From contig NC_081410.1 in NCBI RefSeq assembly GCF_030272615.1, forward strand, positions 226,475,415 to 226,539,414: DNA of 64,000 nt, given 5' to 3'. The notes beneath the pieces are model-generated. The model was not told the DNA's origin. It saw nothing but the letters and a program-made list of their open reading frames with translations, and ran no database searches. Within the stretch, counting starts at the first letter, position 1; each line of letters opens with the position of its first letter. Below are positions 1 to 12,389 of this stretch, piece by piece. Source of the DNA: Cryptomeria japonica. Taxonomy: Eukaryota > Streptophyta > Pinopsida > Cupressales > Cupressaceae. The translations under genes and the position numbers were made by a program.

Positions 1-103
1 AAAAAAAAGATTCTAACCCTAAGAGATTGATATGCATAAATAATATATATATATATTTTAAATATTGTAAAAAAAAAAATAGAGCACTTTCCTTAGGGCT
101 GAA

Positions 104-310
104 CCACCGTGTGTTAACACAATGGACGACACACGAGCCGGACCACTGTGTTTACACACAGTGGGCAACGCGGGAGGTGTCGCCACTGTGGGTAGACACA
201 GTGGATGGCCCTAGGCCGCCACTGTGTTTACACATAGTGGACGATACCGACCGCCACTGTGGGTGCCCATAGTGGGCGGCACCGACCGCCGCTGTGGGTA
301 GTCACAGTGG
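104..310. repeat. Palindromic minisatellite, six units
   Basis: Six copies of a 22-bp imperfect palindrome of the form CCACTGTG-N6-CACAGTGG start at 104, 143, 183, 219, 254 and 289, so the period is 39, 40, 36, 35 and 35 bp. The linkers are GC-rich and contain CCGACCGCC-like words, unlike the AT-rich surroundings. Each unit could form a hairpin with an 8-bp stem. I see no coding sequence or known element to explain it. Confidence 0.85.
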
Positions 311-517
311 CATCTGGGGGAGCTTCGCATTGTGACTCAGACCTCCACTCAACCTCTGCCCCTTCATTCGGCCGCCGCCTTGCCCCATTTCGGTTGCCGC
401 CTCATGGTTTTCAAACCTGCATAACACACACAACATACACACACACACAAAAAAAATTAAAAAAAATAACAAAAAAACAAATAAAAAAAAGAAAGAGGAG
501 AATACATGATGCAAAAA

Positions 518-614
518 ATGCAACCCTAACCCAATTTCGGGTTAGGGTTAGCATTTAAATAACAAAGTATAATAAAAATGCAACCCTAGCCCATATTCAG
601 GTTAGGGTTTGCAT
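518..614. repeat. Duplicated telomere-like hairpin
   Basis: Two hairpins, 518..554 and 578..614, lie 60 bp apart in direct repeat. Each starts with ATGCAACCCTA, has a short AATTTC- or ATATTCA-type loop, and returns through GGTTAGGGTT to GCAT. The stems contain CCCTAA/TTAGGG words but are not tandem telomere repeats. The first stem is nearly perfect over about 15 bp. Confidence 0.75.
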
Positions 615-779
615 GTAAAATATGGGAGGGAATTTGAATTAAAGTTTTTAAATTATAACTTATAATTTAGGGTTATTTATAAGTTGCATTATAATATTTA
701 ATGGGCATAGTTGGTTCTTTTTATTAAAAGAAATATAAATGTATAAATAGGTTTAAATATAGATTTGTTCATTCAAATT

Positions 780-1710
<931 letters not shown>

Positions 1711-1720
1711 TATTATCAAT

Positions 1721-2188
1721 ATTGATGCTGATTTGGCAGGTTGCATTGATGACTAGAAGAGCACAAGTGGTGGTGCATTCTTCCTAGGTGACCGGTTGGT
1801 CTCATGGCATAGCAAGAAGAAGGATTCAATCTCTTTATCAACTGTTGAAGCAGAATATATTGCTACTGCTACATGCTAATCTCAGGTGCTTTGGATGAAG
1901 GAAACCCTCAAGGACATATAGGTGGACATTTCTGATCCTATTCCTATCTGGTGTGATAATTCAAGTGCCATCAACATATCAAAGAATCTGGTAATGCATT
2001 CAAGGACAAAGAATATAGCCATCAAGTATCATTTTCTCAAAGAGAAGGTTGAGGGATGGGAAGTAAAAATGGAATATGTTCCTACCGAAGAACAAGTGAT
2101 AGACATCTTCACCAAACCTTTATTGGTAAGCACTTTTGAGTACTTAAGACACAAGTTGGGAGTTGTGTCACCTGCCTCATGTACTTAA
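1721..2188 (+). pseudogene. Ty1/copia pol remnant: RNase H
   Basis: This is the last domain of a Copia polyprotein, which removes RNA from the RNA/DNA hybrid during reverse transcription. Recognisable features are DADLAGCIDD, the TSGGAFFLG and VSWHSKKK blocks, SLSTVEAEYIA, WCDNSSAI, and the C-terminal motif DIFTKPL. There are stops inside (near 1757, 1878 and 1920), so it is dead. Everything upstream (gag, protease, integrase, RT) is missing; the frame begins about 10 bp after an LTR-like end, which indicates a deletion junction. Downstream comes a polypurine tract and LTR, the normal order for a Copia 3' end. Confidence 0.88.
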
Positions 2189-2407
2189 GTTTGTTAGGAG
2201 ATATATAGTTCAAGTGGAGTTCATAGCAACATTTATATCTCTTGAGCCACATGTTGATCATAGGGAAAGTTCAGGGTTGTATGTCTCAGTATCGGCTGTA
2301 ATCAGTAAGAGAAGATTTGACTAAGGGGGAGATAAGTATGAATCAAAGGGGGAGAATAAAGTACCCTGACCCTTTGTCATTGTGTCAAATGGGGAGAAAT
2401 CTATTGG

Positions 2408-2806
2408 TGTGAAGTTTTGCAGTAAGTTGACATCAATGCCAAAGGGAGAGATCGTTGGCATTATTGGCATTAAGTTGTCATTGATGTCAACTGGTTTGGT
2501 ATGGTCACCGGTGAGTAAGAAGTGGTGACCGGTATGGGAGAAGTAAGACATGATGATGTCAATCCATATGTGTGTAAGTAGATAGAAGGTAGGTTACTGG
2601 TACACCGGTGTGTGAAGTCTTACAGTAAGTTGACATCAATGCCAAAGGGGGAGATTGTTGGCATTATTGGCATTAAGTTGTCATTGATGTCAACTAGTTT
2701 GGCATGGTCACCGGTGAGTAAGAACTGGTGACCGGTATGGGAGAAGTAAGACATGATGATGTCAATCCATATGTGTGTAAGAAGATAGAAGGTAGGTTAC
2801 TAGTAC
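2408..2806 (+). repeat. 203-bp tandem duplication across the Copia LTR start
   Basis: Two near-identical units (2408..2610 and 2611..2806) each contain CAGTAAGTTGACATCAATGC, a polypurine tract, GTTGGCATTATTGGC and paired CACCGGTGA words. The duplication therefore repeats both the polypurine tract and the first part of the LTR. The first copy has a mutated LTR start (CGTTGG instead of TGTTGG). Confidence 0.85.
2644..2655 (+). promoter_or_regulatory. Polypurine tract of the Copia element
   Basis: AAAGGGGGAGAT lies directly before TGTTGGCATTATTGG. It is the plus-strand primer site for Copia DNA synthesis and marks the start of the 3' LTR. The same tract and LTR start occur in element D at 39179..39190 on the other strand. 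A diverged copy lies at 2441. Confidence 0.8.
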
Positions 2807-4230
2807 ACATAAAATGCATCATCTATCGGTAAAGCAGGACCACTGACAAGGCAAATCAAGCAAGCAAAAGAAGAACTAAAGGATGTAAACTGGTACACTC
2901 AGATAAGTTTAATGTTGTCGGTAAATGGACTGAATAGTAGGACCAACATGTTTGATGGAAGGCCAAGTTGATCCACTGACAGAAAAGAGGTCTACAGATA
3001 TGAAGGCTCATCGGTGAAGTTAGGTTATACCAGTAAGGTGAGTTGAACCGGTAGTCAATTTTGGTCGATGAAGGATGTCAAACCAACATAGAAACCCAAG
3101 CATAGATGGATGTTGACAAGGATGATAGGTGGAAGCCAGGTGGTGATCATGTAGAGGTCGGTGAAGTGTTCATTAACGTAACAGTCAGCAAGTAGGTCAA
3201 CTTTTATGAAGAACACGCAAATCATGGAAGGATGGCAGAAGGTTGTGGCTAAAGGAAGACAAGGTGGCAAGTGATTGAACTGATCCTGCAAGAAGATCTA
3301 ATCTTCGTACCCATTTGCTGAAGGAAACAACCAAGCCATTAATGGCGTGTGACGGAGAAATGCAAAAAAGCATAGTGCAGACATCCAAATATAGAAAAAA
3401 CACATTCCAATGCGAGGTGTTGGTGGTGCTGATTGAAGACATACAGATCATCACTCCAAAAAAGCAGATCGGATCAAATCTAATACAGATCGAGTTGGTG
3501 AAGGAAAAACCTAACACGAAATTGTTTGAATGTTGTTTTAGCGGGAACCCTAAAAGATAAATATGTCAGCTCAAAACTGAAATCAGTTGATGCTTGATGC
3601 GAGGTGTGAGAGAGAAGAGAGCCTAAGCAATGAAAAATATTGTCTTCTTTAGAGTTTATTTTGAGAAAGTTGCAGTGTGAGTTAGTAGGCAAACTGGTGA
3701 GAGGGTCTAACTAGTAGAGACAGAGTAACTAGTAAACTATTACAGTCTAACAGTCAAGCAAACCGGTGAGGAGTGACTGGTTAAGAAGGCATCCAAGAGC
3801 GACATAGTGTGATGTGAGGCTAAGGGAGAAAAGAGAGAGGCTAGGAGTAACCGGTGAGTGATCAGAGAGAATAATCTGATAACCCACAGTGTGAGAACTA
3901 GTGAAGAAGAGGAGGTTTTTAAATCGGTAGAAATCCAGCAGTGTTGTAGAACTCATTTGCAACCAGGTACTATAATTGTATCAAAATTGTATTTCATTAT
4001 ACAACACCGAGTTGAAGCTTGGTGTAGGGGTTGTTGTTCCTTGGGTTGGTGCCCTAAATCATTGTAATATGTTATTTCATTGTGAGGTTGGATTCGAGTA
4101 GTAGAATCCAACAACATTTCTCTCCAAGGTTTTTCCCATATTAGGTTTTCCTCATACATCTGGTGTTGTGAGTTATGCATTTGTGTGTTTGCCTCTTTTG
4201 ATATCCACTTTTATCTTACCGATTTGACTG
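2656..4230 (+). mobile_element. Copia 3' LTR, first part (interrupted)
   Basis: The LTR starts TGTTGG after a polypurine tract and is rich in ACCGGT words like the other Copia LTRs here. It runs to 4230, where a 16-kb Tat element is inserted, and resumes at 20323. The short frames inside it are not conserved and I do not call genes in it. The last five bases, GACTG (4226..4230), are one copy of the target-site duplication of the inserted element. Confidence 0.75.
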
Positions 4231-4330
4231 TGTTAGTCCACCCGTAAGTTTGTCTTTTATAAAATATTCCAATTTGCGGGTTATCTTATTGTGTCTTTTG
4301 TTTCCATCAAGTCATTTGTTCTCTTTGTAC

Positions 4331-4790
4331 TTGAACCATTGAACTTCTTTTAAAAAAGAGTTTCAAAGGTTCAAGGTTCAAAGTACATTCTAAAAGAGAA
4401 GGAAAAAAAAGAAATCAGTCGTTCCGATCTCCAATTTTCAAACGCGTTCACTTGGTCTATGATCATTGAAGGTTCAAACCCATTGAACCTCGTGTTTAAG
4501 AGGTTCAAGGGTTCAAGGAACAAAAATGCGTTTTTAGTGGGTCACGGCAATGTATTGTTTTATGACGAGCACGAGTCTTTTTTTTTAATTATTAAGTTGG
4601 TATGCAGTCTTGAACCTTGAACCAAAATTTCAATCGATTCAAAAGGTTCAAGATTCAATTTTAATTATTCATTTTTCTTTGTCGCTCGTTCCCGGTGTTG
4701 TTTATGTGCCGACCGTTATTGTTTTACTACCTAAATGAACTTGAACCATTGAACCTCGTGTTCAAGTGGTTCAAGGTTCATAAGTTATTT
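4331..4790 (+). repeat. TTGAACC/GGTTCAA hairpin cluster in the 5' LTR
   Basis: Four inverted pairs built from TTGAACC and its complement GGTTCAA lie near 4331..4385, 4470..4525, 4609..4660 and 4739..4790, roughly 130 to 140 bp apart. A typical one reads CTTGAACCATTGAACC, a short spacer, then GTTCAAGTGGTTCAAGG. About sixteen motif copies occur in 460 bp. The same cluster is present in the 3' LTR, so it belongs to the element and would lie near its promoter. Confidence 0.8.
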
Positions 4791-5307
4791 TAAAACTAAT
4801 CCAGAAAAGCTATGTGGTGGAACTAAAAGCGGCATGATAAGAATGAATATTCCCTTATTCGGCTTTTTGAAATTCTAAATGTGGAAAGTAATCATGAAAA
4901 TGTCAAATTTCCTTTGTGGAAGTGATGGATAATTAAGAAGGTGTCAGGTTTATCATTTCATCATTACTCTGCATGTTTGAGTAAATCATGATGAAGTGTG
5001 TGTAGCCCTATTGATATTTGCTTGTCTGGTTAAAGGAAGCTGTATGAGTTTATTTCCATATTTAGGAAGGTCATAGCTGCCTGAGTTAAATTAATCGAAG
5101 GCACCGAAGGTAAATCTAGTTCTGTTCTCTGAAAGAATTCCTAGTTTTCATGGTGTTATCAGGTAAGTTCAGTTGTCTTCTCCTATCATTGTGTTTCTTT
5201 GTGCACTGAAGTTTTACCAGTATAGGAAAGGGGAAGATCTGAAATTGTTGGGGTAGTATATTGTAGTGTTGTTAGAATTTCTTGGTTAAGGGAATAAATA
5301 GTTAAAA

Positions 5308-8300
5308 ATGAGGCATGTGCTGCCAAAGCTTGACCAAACCTCGTCTTTATTGAGTATCCTACCAGAAATGGAAGACACCTCCTTAGTTCATATGGATTTG
5401 AGGAATTTCCTTGAAAGGGCTAAGAATCCTCGGGCTAGGTCACTAATGGAGAAGGTAGTTAAGAGTGGTCTTGTGGAAGTTGCTGCATTTCCGTTAGCCT
5501 CGCTATGTCCAGATTTAGTGTTGGCTTGTATGAATAGATATGATTCTGAGAACAGATGTATCAGAACTAGTGATGGTGGAGTGTTAGTCCATATTATTAG
5601 GGAAACGGTGATGGTGACAATGGGAATTCTGCATAAGGAGGAGTATGAGGATTGGACCATTGGAAATTCATATGCCTATTTCTCAGACAAGAAGAGCAAG
5701 TATAGAAGTGTGATTGCCAGAAATTGGCTCTTGAGGGCTCAGAAAGGAGGATCACAACTACCCAAACCCTTAACTAGAGAACACCTCATCACCGAGGTGC
5801 AGGACATTGTTGTGCTTTTAAATAGAGTAAAAGGGAATTCACATTCCTTCTATTGGGAAGACTGGATGTACTTTTTTGTCCAAGTAGTTCTATCTGGTGA
5901 CAGATTTCTGGATTGGTCTCAGGTAATTGCGGAGAGGCTTCTTGAAGGACTAAGAAACTTTTTTGGGTATGAGTGGGTTTTACATGTCTTCTTACCTATT
6001 TTATATTTTAACTTGCACAAGGGATTGGACTGGATTACCCAATGAACCTTGGCTTGATGGAATGAGGGTTTATGATTTTTACCCTTTGTTGCAACAACAG
6101 AGATATGTTGAACAAATTGACAAATGGAATGGAGTCTTTACGGGAACACCGGCCTTTGAACTCTGGGGGATGCCAACAAAAGGATGTCCGTAGAGACTAT
6201 GGAGTTAGTGAGTATTTATGGAAGCTTCTTTATCCAGTTTCCATGGTTTACTTACATATAGGTAGGTGGTTTTGAAGGCCAACCATTCAAATTGCCTAGA
6301 TATGCCTTTGATAGCTTTGTACTTACAGAGGTGAGCAGGCAGCTAGCCCATATATATAAAAGACTAGGGGCAAAGGAAGAATCCAGGGTGGTTTTTCCTG
6401 TAGAGCTTGGGTATTACAGCTGCAAATCAGTGTCAAATGCTTTGAATCAGGAACTAGAGTTCAAAAGAATGAATTTGCAGCCATATGTAGCTAGGCAAAG
6501 ATTTGATAGCAAAGGTTATGCAAGGGAGACCCTTAACATAGATAGTCATTTTTGCCATGAACCCCAGATGGAGGATTTTTGGGAAAATTGCAAGGATGAG
6601 CATGAAGTGAGAAAGAGGTTGTGGTCAAGATTCACTTTGCGGCAGATATCTATCTTGAGGCTCCCAATTAATACATCAGGTATATTGGAAGATACTGAGG
6701 AAGATGTCCTAGACCCTGAGTTCAGTACTGAGATTGAAGGGAAAGCAATTTCAAAAATTGACTGGAACAAGAAAGGAGATGATAGCATTCAAACAAGGAC
6801 CTTCAATGTTGTTAGGAGAACAGAGAAATGGTTGAGGAAACTAAAATTCAAGGAGTGTCCTTTCATGTCCCCACACGAATCAAGAAGTGATTCACACATC
6901 TTGGTTCAATCTCCTATTTTTGCCACTAATAAAATTAATAATATTGCAGGTGTCTCAAATCCCATCATAGAAAAAATACCACCAAGAAGGTCAAGAAGGC
7001 CATCATCCAGTCCTACAGCCACCCGAGTAACCTAGTCAAGAAGCAAGAAGAAGAGTAGCAAGCTTGTTCTCCAACAGGTCATTATGTATTTAGACCCCAG
7101 TGAAGAGCCTAAACAAATAATGGACCCACAGGATCAAAGTGAATCTGAGAAACAAGAAGAGGATATAAATGAAGGGGTAGGAACTCAATAGGATCCCATG
7201 AATGCTCTGGTGATCATTACCTCTCCAAATACACAGGTCACATCGCCACCTAAAGGATCTACCAATGCTCCAAGATGGCTGGAAGCCACCATTAGCAAGA
7301 AAACGAGTGTGGTGTTGGTCACTATTCCATTAGAGGACATGGTTAGTAAATGCCTAGGAAAAGCATCAAAGCCAAAGAAGCTCAAAACACAAGCAATGCT
7401 TGATGTGGATGACACAACAGGACACTGGACAGCTGAAGTGGCCAAGCCTATTCCTGGGAGAGATGGAGATAAGGCCACGGAATAAGATTTTACTGTGGAG
7501 AAAATAGATTTGGGCCTTGCATCAATGGCCATGGATGTAAAACATTTGGAGTCTTCTACAAAGAGGATAATCTCCAGGACATGGAAAGATGAGAAAGGCA
7601 AGAGAGAGATGAAACAAATGGTCACATAGATGGCAGAATACAACAATGCTATTCATAATCCAAATCGTCAACCATTGTCATAGATACCAATGTCATTTGA
7701 TCCTAAGTCTCCAGCAAACTATAAGATGCTTGATCAAGTTCAAAGGAACAAGGTAGTGACGAAGATGTTCAACAAATGGCTGGATCTAGTAATTCAACAA
7801 GGATCAGAATATATTACTAATCTGGTCAAGGTTTACAAAGATGCAGAAACTGTGAGTAAAGAGCTTGAGTTGGAAACAGTTGCCTGGGAAAAGGAAAGGG
7901 TTAAGTGGGTAGTGGTTCTCGCACAAATGAATGATGTTCAGAAGTATAGATTGATGAAATTCTTAGCTGAGAAACTAGTAGAGAACCTAGATGATAATGT
8001 GCTATATGTGTCAAAGAAAAATGTCGAATGGCACAACTCAATCATTGGGCAAGGCCATGAAGAATCCACTAAGCTACTTAGGGGACTGACCGATTTGATT
8101 GACACTATACAGAAGGATCTTAAATGTATTGACATCCAACTCATGAAGGAGGGAGCTAGGTAATTGAGGAAGTTGTAGACATGATTAAAGTCTTTCAAGA
8201 TAGATTTAATTCCATTCAGACCACAAAATCTTTGACTACCGATGACTTTTCGAAGGTGGCAAGGATTGAATCAATGCCCATTGTCTGTTCAGATCACTTG

Positions 8301-8486
8301 GAGGTTCATAAAGCGAAGCTCATAGAGGTGAATATGGATAAGGAAGTGTGGAAGCAGAGGATCATACACTTTGGCCTGCCCTGTTTCCAAGTTATCCTAA
8401 ATTTTTCGACCACACACCTAGAATGGCGAGGATCTCCGACAAAACAGGACAAGCCCGTAACTTCCTCAGCTGCGGTGGATGCTTAG
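5308..8486 (+). pseudogene. LTR-encoded large ORF, copy 1 (unrecognised protein)
   Basis: I do not recognise this protein. The frame opens at an ATG in good context (5308) and ends at TAG 8484..8486. It would encode about 1,060 residues: an N-terminal alpha/beta-looking region with LPKLDQTSSLLSILPEMED and SDGGVLVHI, a middle part with DSIQTRTFNVVRRTEKWLR, then a basic, serine-rich, nuclear-signal-like stretch (PRRSRRPSSSP), and a lysine/glutamate-rich, coiled-coil-like C-terminus with TKLLRGLTDLIDTIQKDLK. This copy is broken by an extra T near 5960, a deletion near 6165, stops near 7033, 7190, 7483, 7628 and 7681, and a deletion near 8160. The N-terminus superficially recalls plant mobile domain proteins, but I cannot assign it. 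The 3' LTR copy is damaged at other sites. Confidence 0.75.
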
Positions 8487-9316
8487 TTATATAACAATGA
8501 AATGTTAGCCTTTCAATGGCTACTAGTTTAGTTTTCTTTTGCGTTATCTGAACGGTTTCTTTCACTCAAGTGAAAGTAAATGTTATTCGTTAATTATGTA
8601 AAAACTATGGCCTGGTGGCTATTTAAGCTAAAAAGCTTGCTTTTGGAAGGGTTCTAAAAACTGTGATTTTTGGAAATAAATAGAAGAGTTTTTGATACGT
8701 ATTGTGGGAAATGAAGTAATGATTGATTATTAATGGAATGTTGATACGTCTTCAAATCTGTGCATTCTGAGATTGATGATTCTTCTTAGGTTGTTATGTG
8801 GGCATAATTTAATCAGATAATTAGTTATCTTTGCATTTCCTTTTGGTTATTTATTATAGAATGTTGGATGACTCGCACAATGTTAGTCAGCTTGATTTCC
8901 CTTGGCTTGTGAGGCACAAGAGTATGGATCGAGCCATTAGTCTTTGTTGAGTCCTTATTTTGCTTTGAATTTATACAGCAAGAATGTAGTGAATCAAAGT
9001 CTGTGAACTCTCCTTTGAATATTCTTTTCAGAAATTTCCTATGTTTATTCAATTTTTGAAGGCATTTATCTGTGTTGACGGATAAATGCTGAAGCCTTTC
9101 AATGCTTTCTGGTTAAAAGTGTTAGCCTATCAATTATATAATAAATTCATTGTAAATCATACGAGGAGCTGCCCTCTAATGTAGAGGTTGAATTTTCATT
9201 AATTCTTCCAACTATTGGTATATTTGTTTCTTTCTAACGAGTAAAATGGAGTTATATTTTGTTTAAAGAAGATAATTGTAAGCATTTCAGGAAAGAGACA
9301 AATCTGTTCACCAACA
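8487..9316 (+). other. LTR trailer, no gene seen
   Basis: AT-rich sequence follows the LTR ORF up to the LTR end. It is matched by 19487..20317 in the other LTR. It probably holds the element's polyadenylation region, but I see no decisive signal. Confidence 0.5.
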
Positions 9317-9322
9317 TATTGT

Positions 9323-9340
9323 TGGCGACTCTGCTAGGGA
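9323..9340 (+). promoter_or_regulatory. Primer-binding site (tRNA-Arg type)
   Basis: TGGCGACTCTGCTAGGGA starts 6 bp after the LTR end. It resembles the tRNA-Arg-complementary site TGGCGACTC... known from Ogre/Tat elements. It is where a host tRNA would prime minus-strand DNA synthesis. Confidence 0.75.
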
Positions 9341-9612
9341 TATCGAATTATCAAATTGGTTGCCTAGTTGCAAGTCTAGAGTCAAGGAGATATACTAGGT
9401 CCCAAAGAAGAGAGGGGGTTTTTGATTCTGTCTTTCAGAAGTTACAAAACCTAGATTCTCAACCCACCTTTTCACCTCAGAGGAGGGCAAGAAGTAGGCC
9501 TTCTTCCTCATCTTCATCACCACCTGTGTCCTCAATTTTTCAAGCTCTCACCTTGCATGGTGTAATTCTACCTAATATAATAAACCCTACTCCCCTCAAT
9601 ATCATATTTCTG

Positions 9613-10970
9613 ATGGCAACGAATAATCCTTGGGGGGCAGCTGTAGGCCCATTGATCTTGGGTCTGAATCTTAACCCCTTACCAAAAGGCGCTAGGGATC
9701 ATTTACCAAAATTTAGTGGCGATGGAAAGATTACTGTTGATGAACACCTGAATGCCTTTAATGTAGCCTGTGGAGTAATAGCAGTTCAACATGAGGATGT
9801 TGCAGTGAGATTGTTTGTCCAGATGCTAACTGGGACAACAACAGACTGGTTTTATCACTTACCAAATAGTGTGATAACGACTTGGCAAGATCTAAAAACG
9901 CAATTTGAAGCAAGGTTTAAGGTAGCAGAGGATGAACATTCCCTCTTAGCCCAATTAGCTCAGTTAAAGAAGGAAATTCCTGAATCAATGAGGGATTTCA
10001 TGGCAAAGTTTGACAAGATCTTACACAAGATTCCAGTTAACCAAAAACCCTCAGATGATAATCTCAAGTTTTTTTAATTAATTCTATGCCTTCTGAAATA
10101 GGTTTCTTGATCCGTAGGCAAAGAGTTGTAGATCTAAATGCTTCCGAAACCCTTGCAGTTGAATTGGAAGATGATCTAATCACAACAGGTAAATGGAAAA
10201 GGGAAGTATAGACACCTAATGCTCAACCTTCAACTTCTTCTTCTTCCTCTTTTGATCATGTTATCCAAAGGTTAATGAACGATGTGATCACCCTTAAAGG
10301 ACAAATCCCCAAAGCTGGTACCTCATACTCATCTCCTTACCAAGATATACCTAGAAGGAATGTGAACCAGTCTCCAGGCTATGGGAATAAGACAATGCAG
10401 TTACCTCCCGCTTAGCAAAGACTAGCAATTGAAGCACCTCCTACTAAAGGAAATATATGTGTATTTCACCAAACTAATGAACATGATGGCAGTTCCTGCC
10501 CTGAGATGGTATAGTATGCACAATTGATGAATTTTAAAGATACTTAGAATGAATGGGGTGAAGAGGGATCTCCAAAGCAACCTGGTGACTCTGAAATCCA
10601 TTTTCTTGAGTACAGGTCTGATTCAAAAAGAGGTGGTGACATTTTGGTTACTTTGGAGGATCCTTCATGTGCAGTGCTCACAAGAAATCAACAAGGTGTG
10701 AAACCCCAGATGTCTTCTACTTCATCTGCGATGGCCTTCAAAGGTAAAAGAATGGATTCAAAGTTGCATCAAAATGATCAAGAATTGCAAAAACCTTTAT
10801 TTTTAAATACTGTTAAAAAAGAAAGTTCCTTTGATATAGTCGAGTTTTGCAAGTCCTCACAAATTCAAATCACACCTGCTGAGTATGTAAAATTAAATCC
10901 TAAAGAATTAGATAGACTGGTACAATTTGTGAAAGGAAATAATACACAACAGATTAATGATATGCACTAG
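9613..10970 (+). pseudogene. Gag of the left Tat element
   Basis: This is the capsid protein of the retroelement. An ATG at 9613 opens the frame; an upstream in-frame stretch from about 9350 may also belong to it. The retrotransposon-gag domain shows LPKFSGDGKITVDEHLNAF, VAVRLFVQMLTGTTTDWFYH and WQDLKTQFEARF. The frame is lost at about 10070 in a T run and then has several stops (10210, 10415, 10513, 10546), so it is non-functional. A zinc-knuckle-like CVFHQTNEHDGSSC lies near 10460. Confidence 0.8.
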
Positions 10971-11033
10971 TCAATAAATGCCTTTTTTCCCTCACATAGT
11001 AATGAGTTAGTTCATTCCCTGGTTTGTGAAAAG

Positions 11034-11453
11034 TTGCTTGAAATTACTGCTCTTCAAATAGATGATTGTGTTCCCCTTCGCAAGGCGAAACCAGAGCCCT
11101 TTTATATATCATTATTCTTTAATGGTCATAGGTTCAATAATTGTATAATAGACTCGGGTGCATCTGATAACATAATGCCCTCTATTGTAGCAAAAGCATT
11201 GGGGTTATCCCTGACCAAAACCTTTGGTAGATGCTACTCCATGGACTCAAAACAAATTCCTCTGCTAGGCCAAATTAAAGATGCTCAAGTAGTTCTTGCT
11301 TCTCACCCGGATAAAAGGATCAAGTTGACAATTCTAATAGCTAATATCCCAGCCAGCTACGACATGCTTTTAAGTCATACTTTCTATAGAGACTTAGGTG
11401 GAGAAATCAAAATGGATTGGTCCCAAGCCACAATCCTTGTTGGAAAACAGTGA
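11034..11453 (+). pseudogene. Aspartic protease of the left Tat element
   Basis: The retropepsin domain matures the Gag-Pol precursor. The catalytic block reads CIIDSGASDNIMP near 11140..11180, with the usual hydrophobic tail of strands and a terminal LSHTFYRDLGGEIKMDW in the place of the family's LG(R/H)-W motif. A TGA stops the frame at 11451..11453, before the RNase H that would follow in the polyprotein. The catalytic Asp-Ser-Gly triad is intact. Confidence 0.82.
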
Positions 11454-11522
11454 GTCATCCTGCAACATGAACCAAAGTCCAAATTCACTATTTTCCCATC
11501 TTATGACCCTAAGGCCCAGATT

Positions 11523-12320
11523 TTGTACCATGATTGTCAATTTGGGAACTACATGATTCTGTCGGACAGTGAAGTGGATGGGTATTCATCCCAAAATGGA
11601 GAAAAGGAAGGCCTGTGGCTAATGGAGTTTGATGGCAGTTGTGCAACGTCAGGATCTAGCGCAGGAGTTGTGTTGATACCACCTGTCGGCAATCCTATTC
11701 TTTTTTCTTTTAAACTAGAGTTCAAAAACACCAACAATATAATGGAGTATGAGGCCTTATTGTTAGGCTTAGTTGAAGCTAAAAGGTTGGGGGTTAAGAT
11801 CTTGCGGGTTGAAGGAGATGCCGAACTCATTGTTAAGTAGGTTAGGGGATTGTTTAGCATTAAGAATGAAAGGTTGAAGCACTATCGAAACAGAGTTTGG
11901 GATGAAATTGAAGGTTTCAATGCATTTTCCATTGAGGAAATACCCATGGAATTGAACTCAAAAGAAGATTCATTGGCAGTCTCAGCTTCATTGCTTGTCC
12001 CACACCCTAAATTTGCTGAAGAAACTTACAGAATATATTTGGTATATTGCCCCAATGTTCCAGATAATTCTGACTCGTGGCAGGTATTTGAGAATGATAA
12101 ACAAATAAATAATTTTATGCAAGGTTTGGATATGTTTTCTGCCATGTGTTTTGAAGGCTCTAATGCAGAATGCAGAGAATTTTCGCCTGAACAAACCAAG
12201 GAATTACCTGATGGGATCATGCAATTGAAGGGAAATAAGATTCCTAGAGGACTGGTTACTTTGGAGCATTTATTTGACCGTAATGATGCCTGCACAAATA
12301 ATAAAGGTGACAAGTCTTGA
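11523..12320 (+). pseudogene. Archaeal-type RNase H placed before RT
   Basis: This is the additional RNase H (aRH) typical of Tat elements. The catalytic acidic residues sit in LMEFDGS, NNIMEYEALLLGL, VEGDAELIVK and, after an in-frame TAG at 11838, NSKEDSLAVSASLL near 11955..11990. The fold is therefore complete in sequence but split by a stop. It is followed by a linker with PNVPDNSDSWQVFENDKQI. The position between protease and RT differs from element F in this window, where aRH follows RT. Confidence 0.8.
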
Positions 12321-12389
12321 GAGGCTCAAGATAGTGGAGGCTATGAGAAGGCCAACATTGGTACAGAGAATGAACCTAAATGTATCAAT

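Larger units (their letters stand above)
4231..9316 (+). repeat. 5' LTR of the left Tat element (5086 bp)
   Basis: It matches 15251..20317 along its whole length with scattered substitutions and small indels. It holds, in order, an array of TTGAACC/GGTTCAA hairpins, a leader, an ORF remnant of about 1,060 codons, and about 830 bp of AT-rich trailer. Its length is extreme even for plant LTRs, which are usually 0.2 to 2 kb; Ogre-type LTRs of several kb are known. Confidence 0.93.

Noticed and set aside
104-310. CRISPR-like spaced repeats
   Set aside because: The window is plant nuclear DNA, the units are palindromic with similar linkers rather than unique spacers, and no cas gene is present.
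302-558. Short frames over the palindromic and A-rich region
   Set aside because: Biased composition, no family features, overlapping on both strands.
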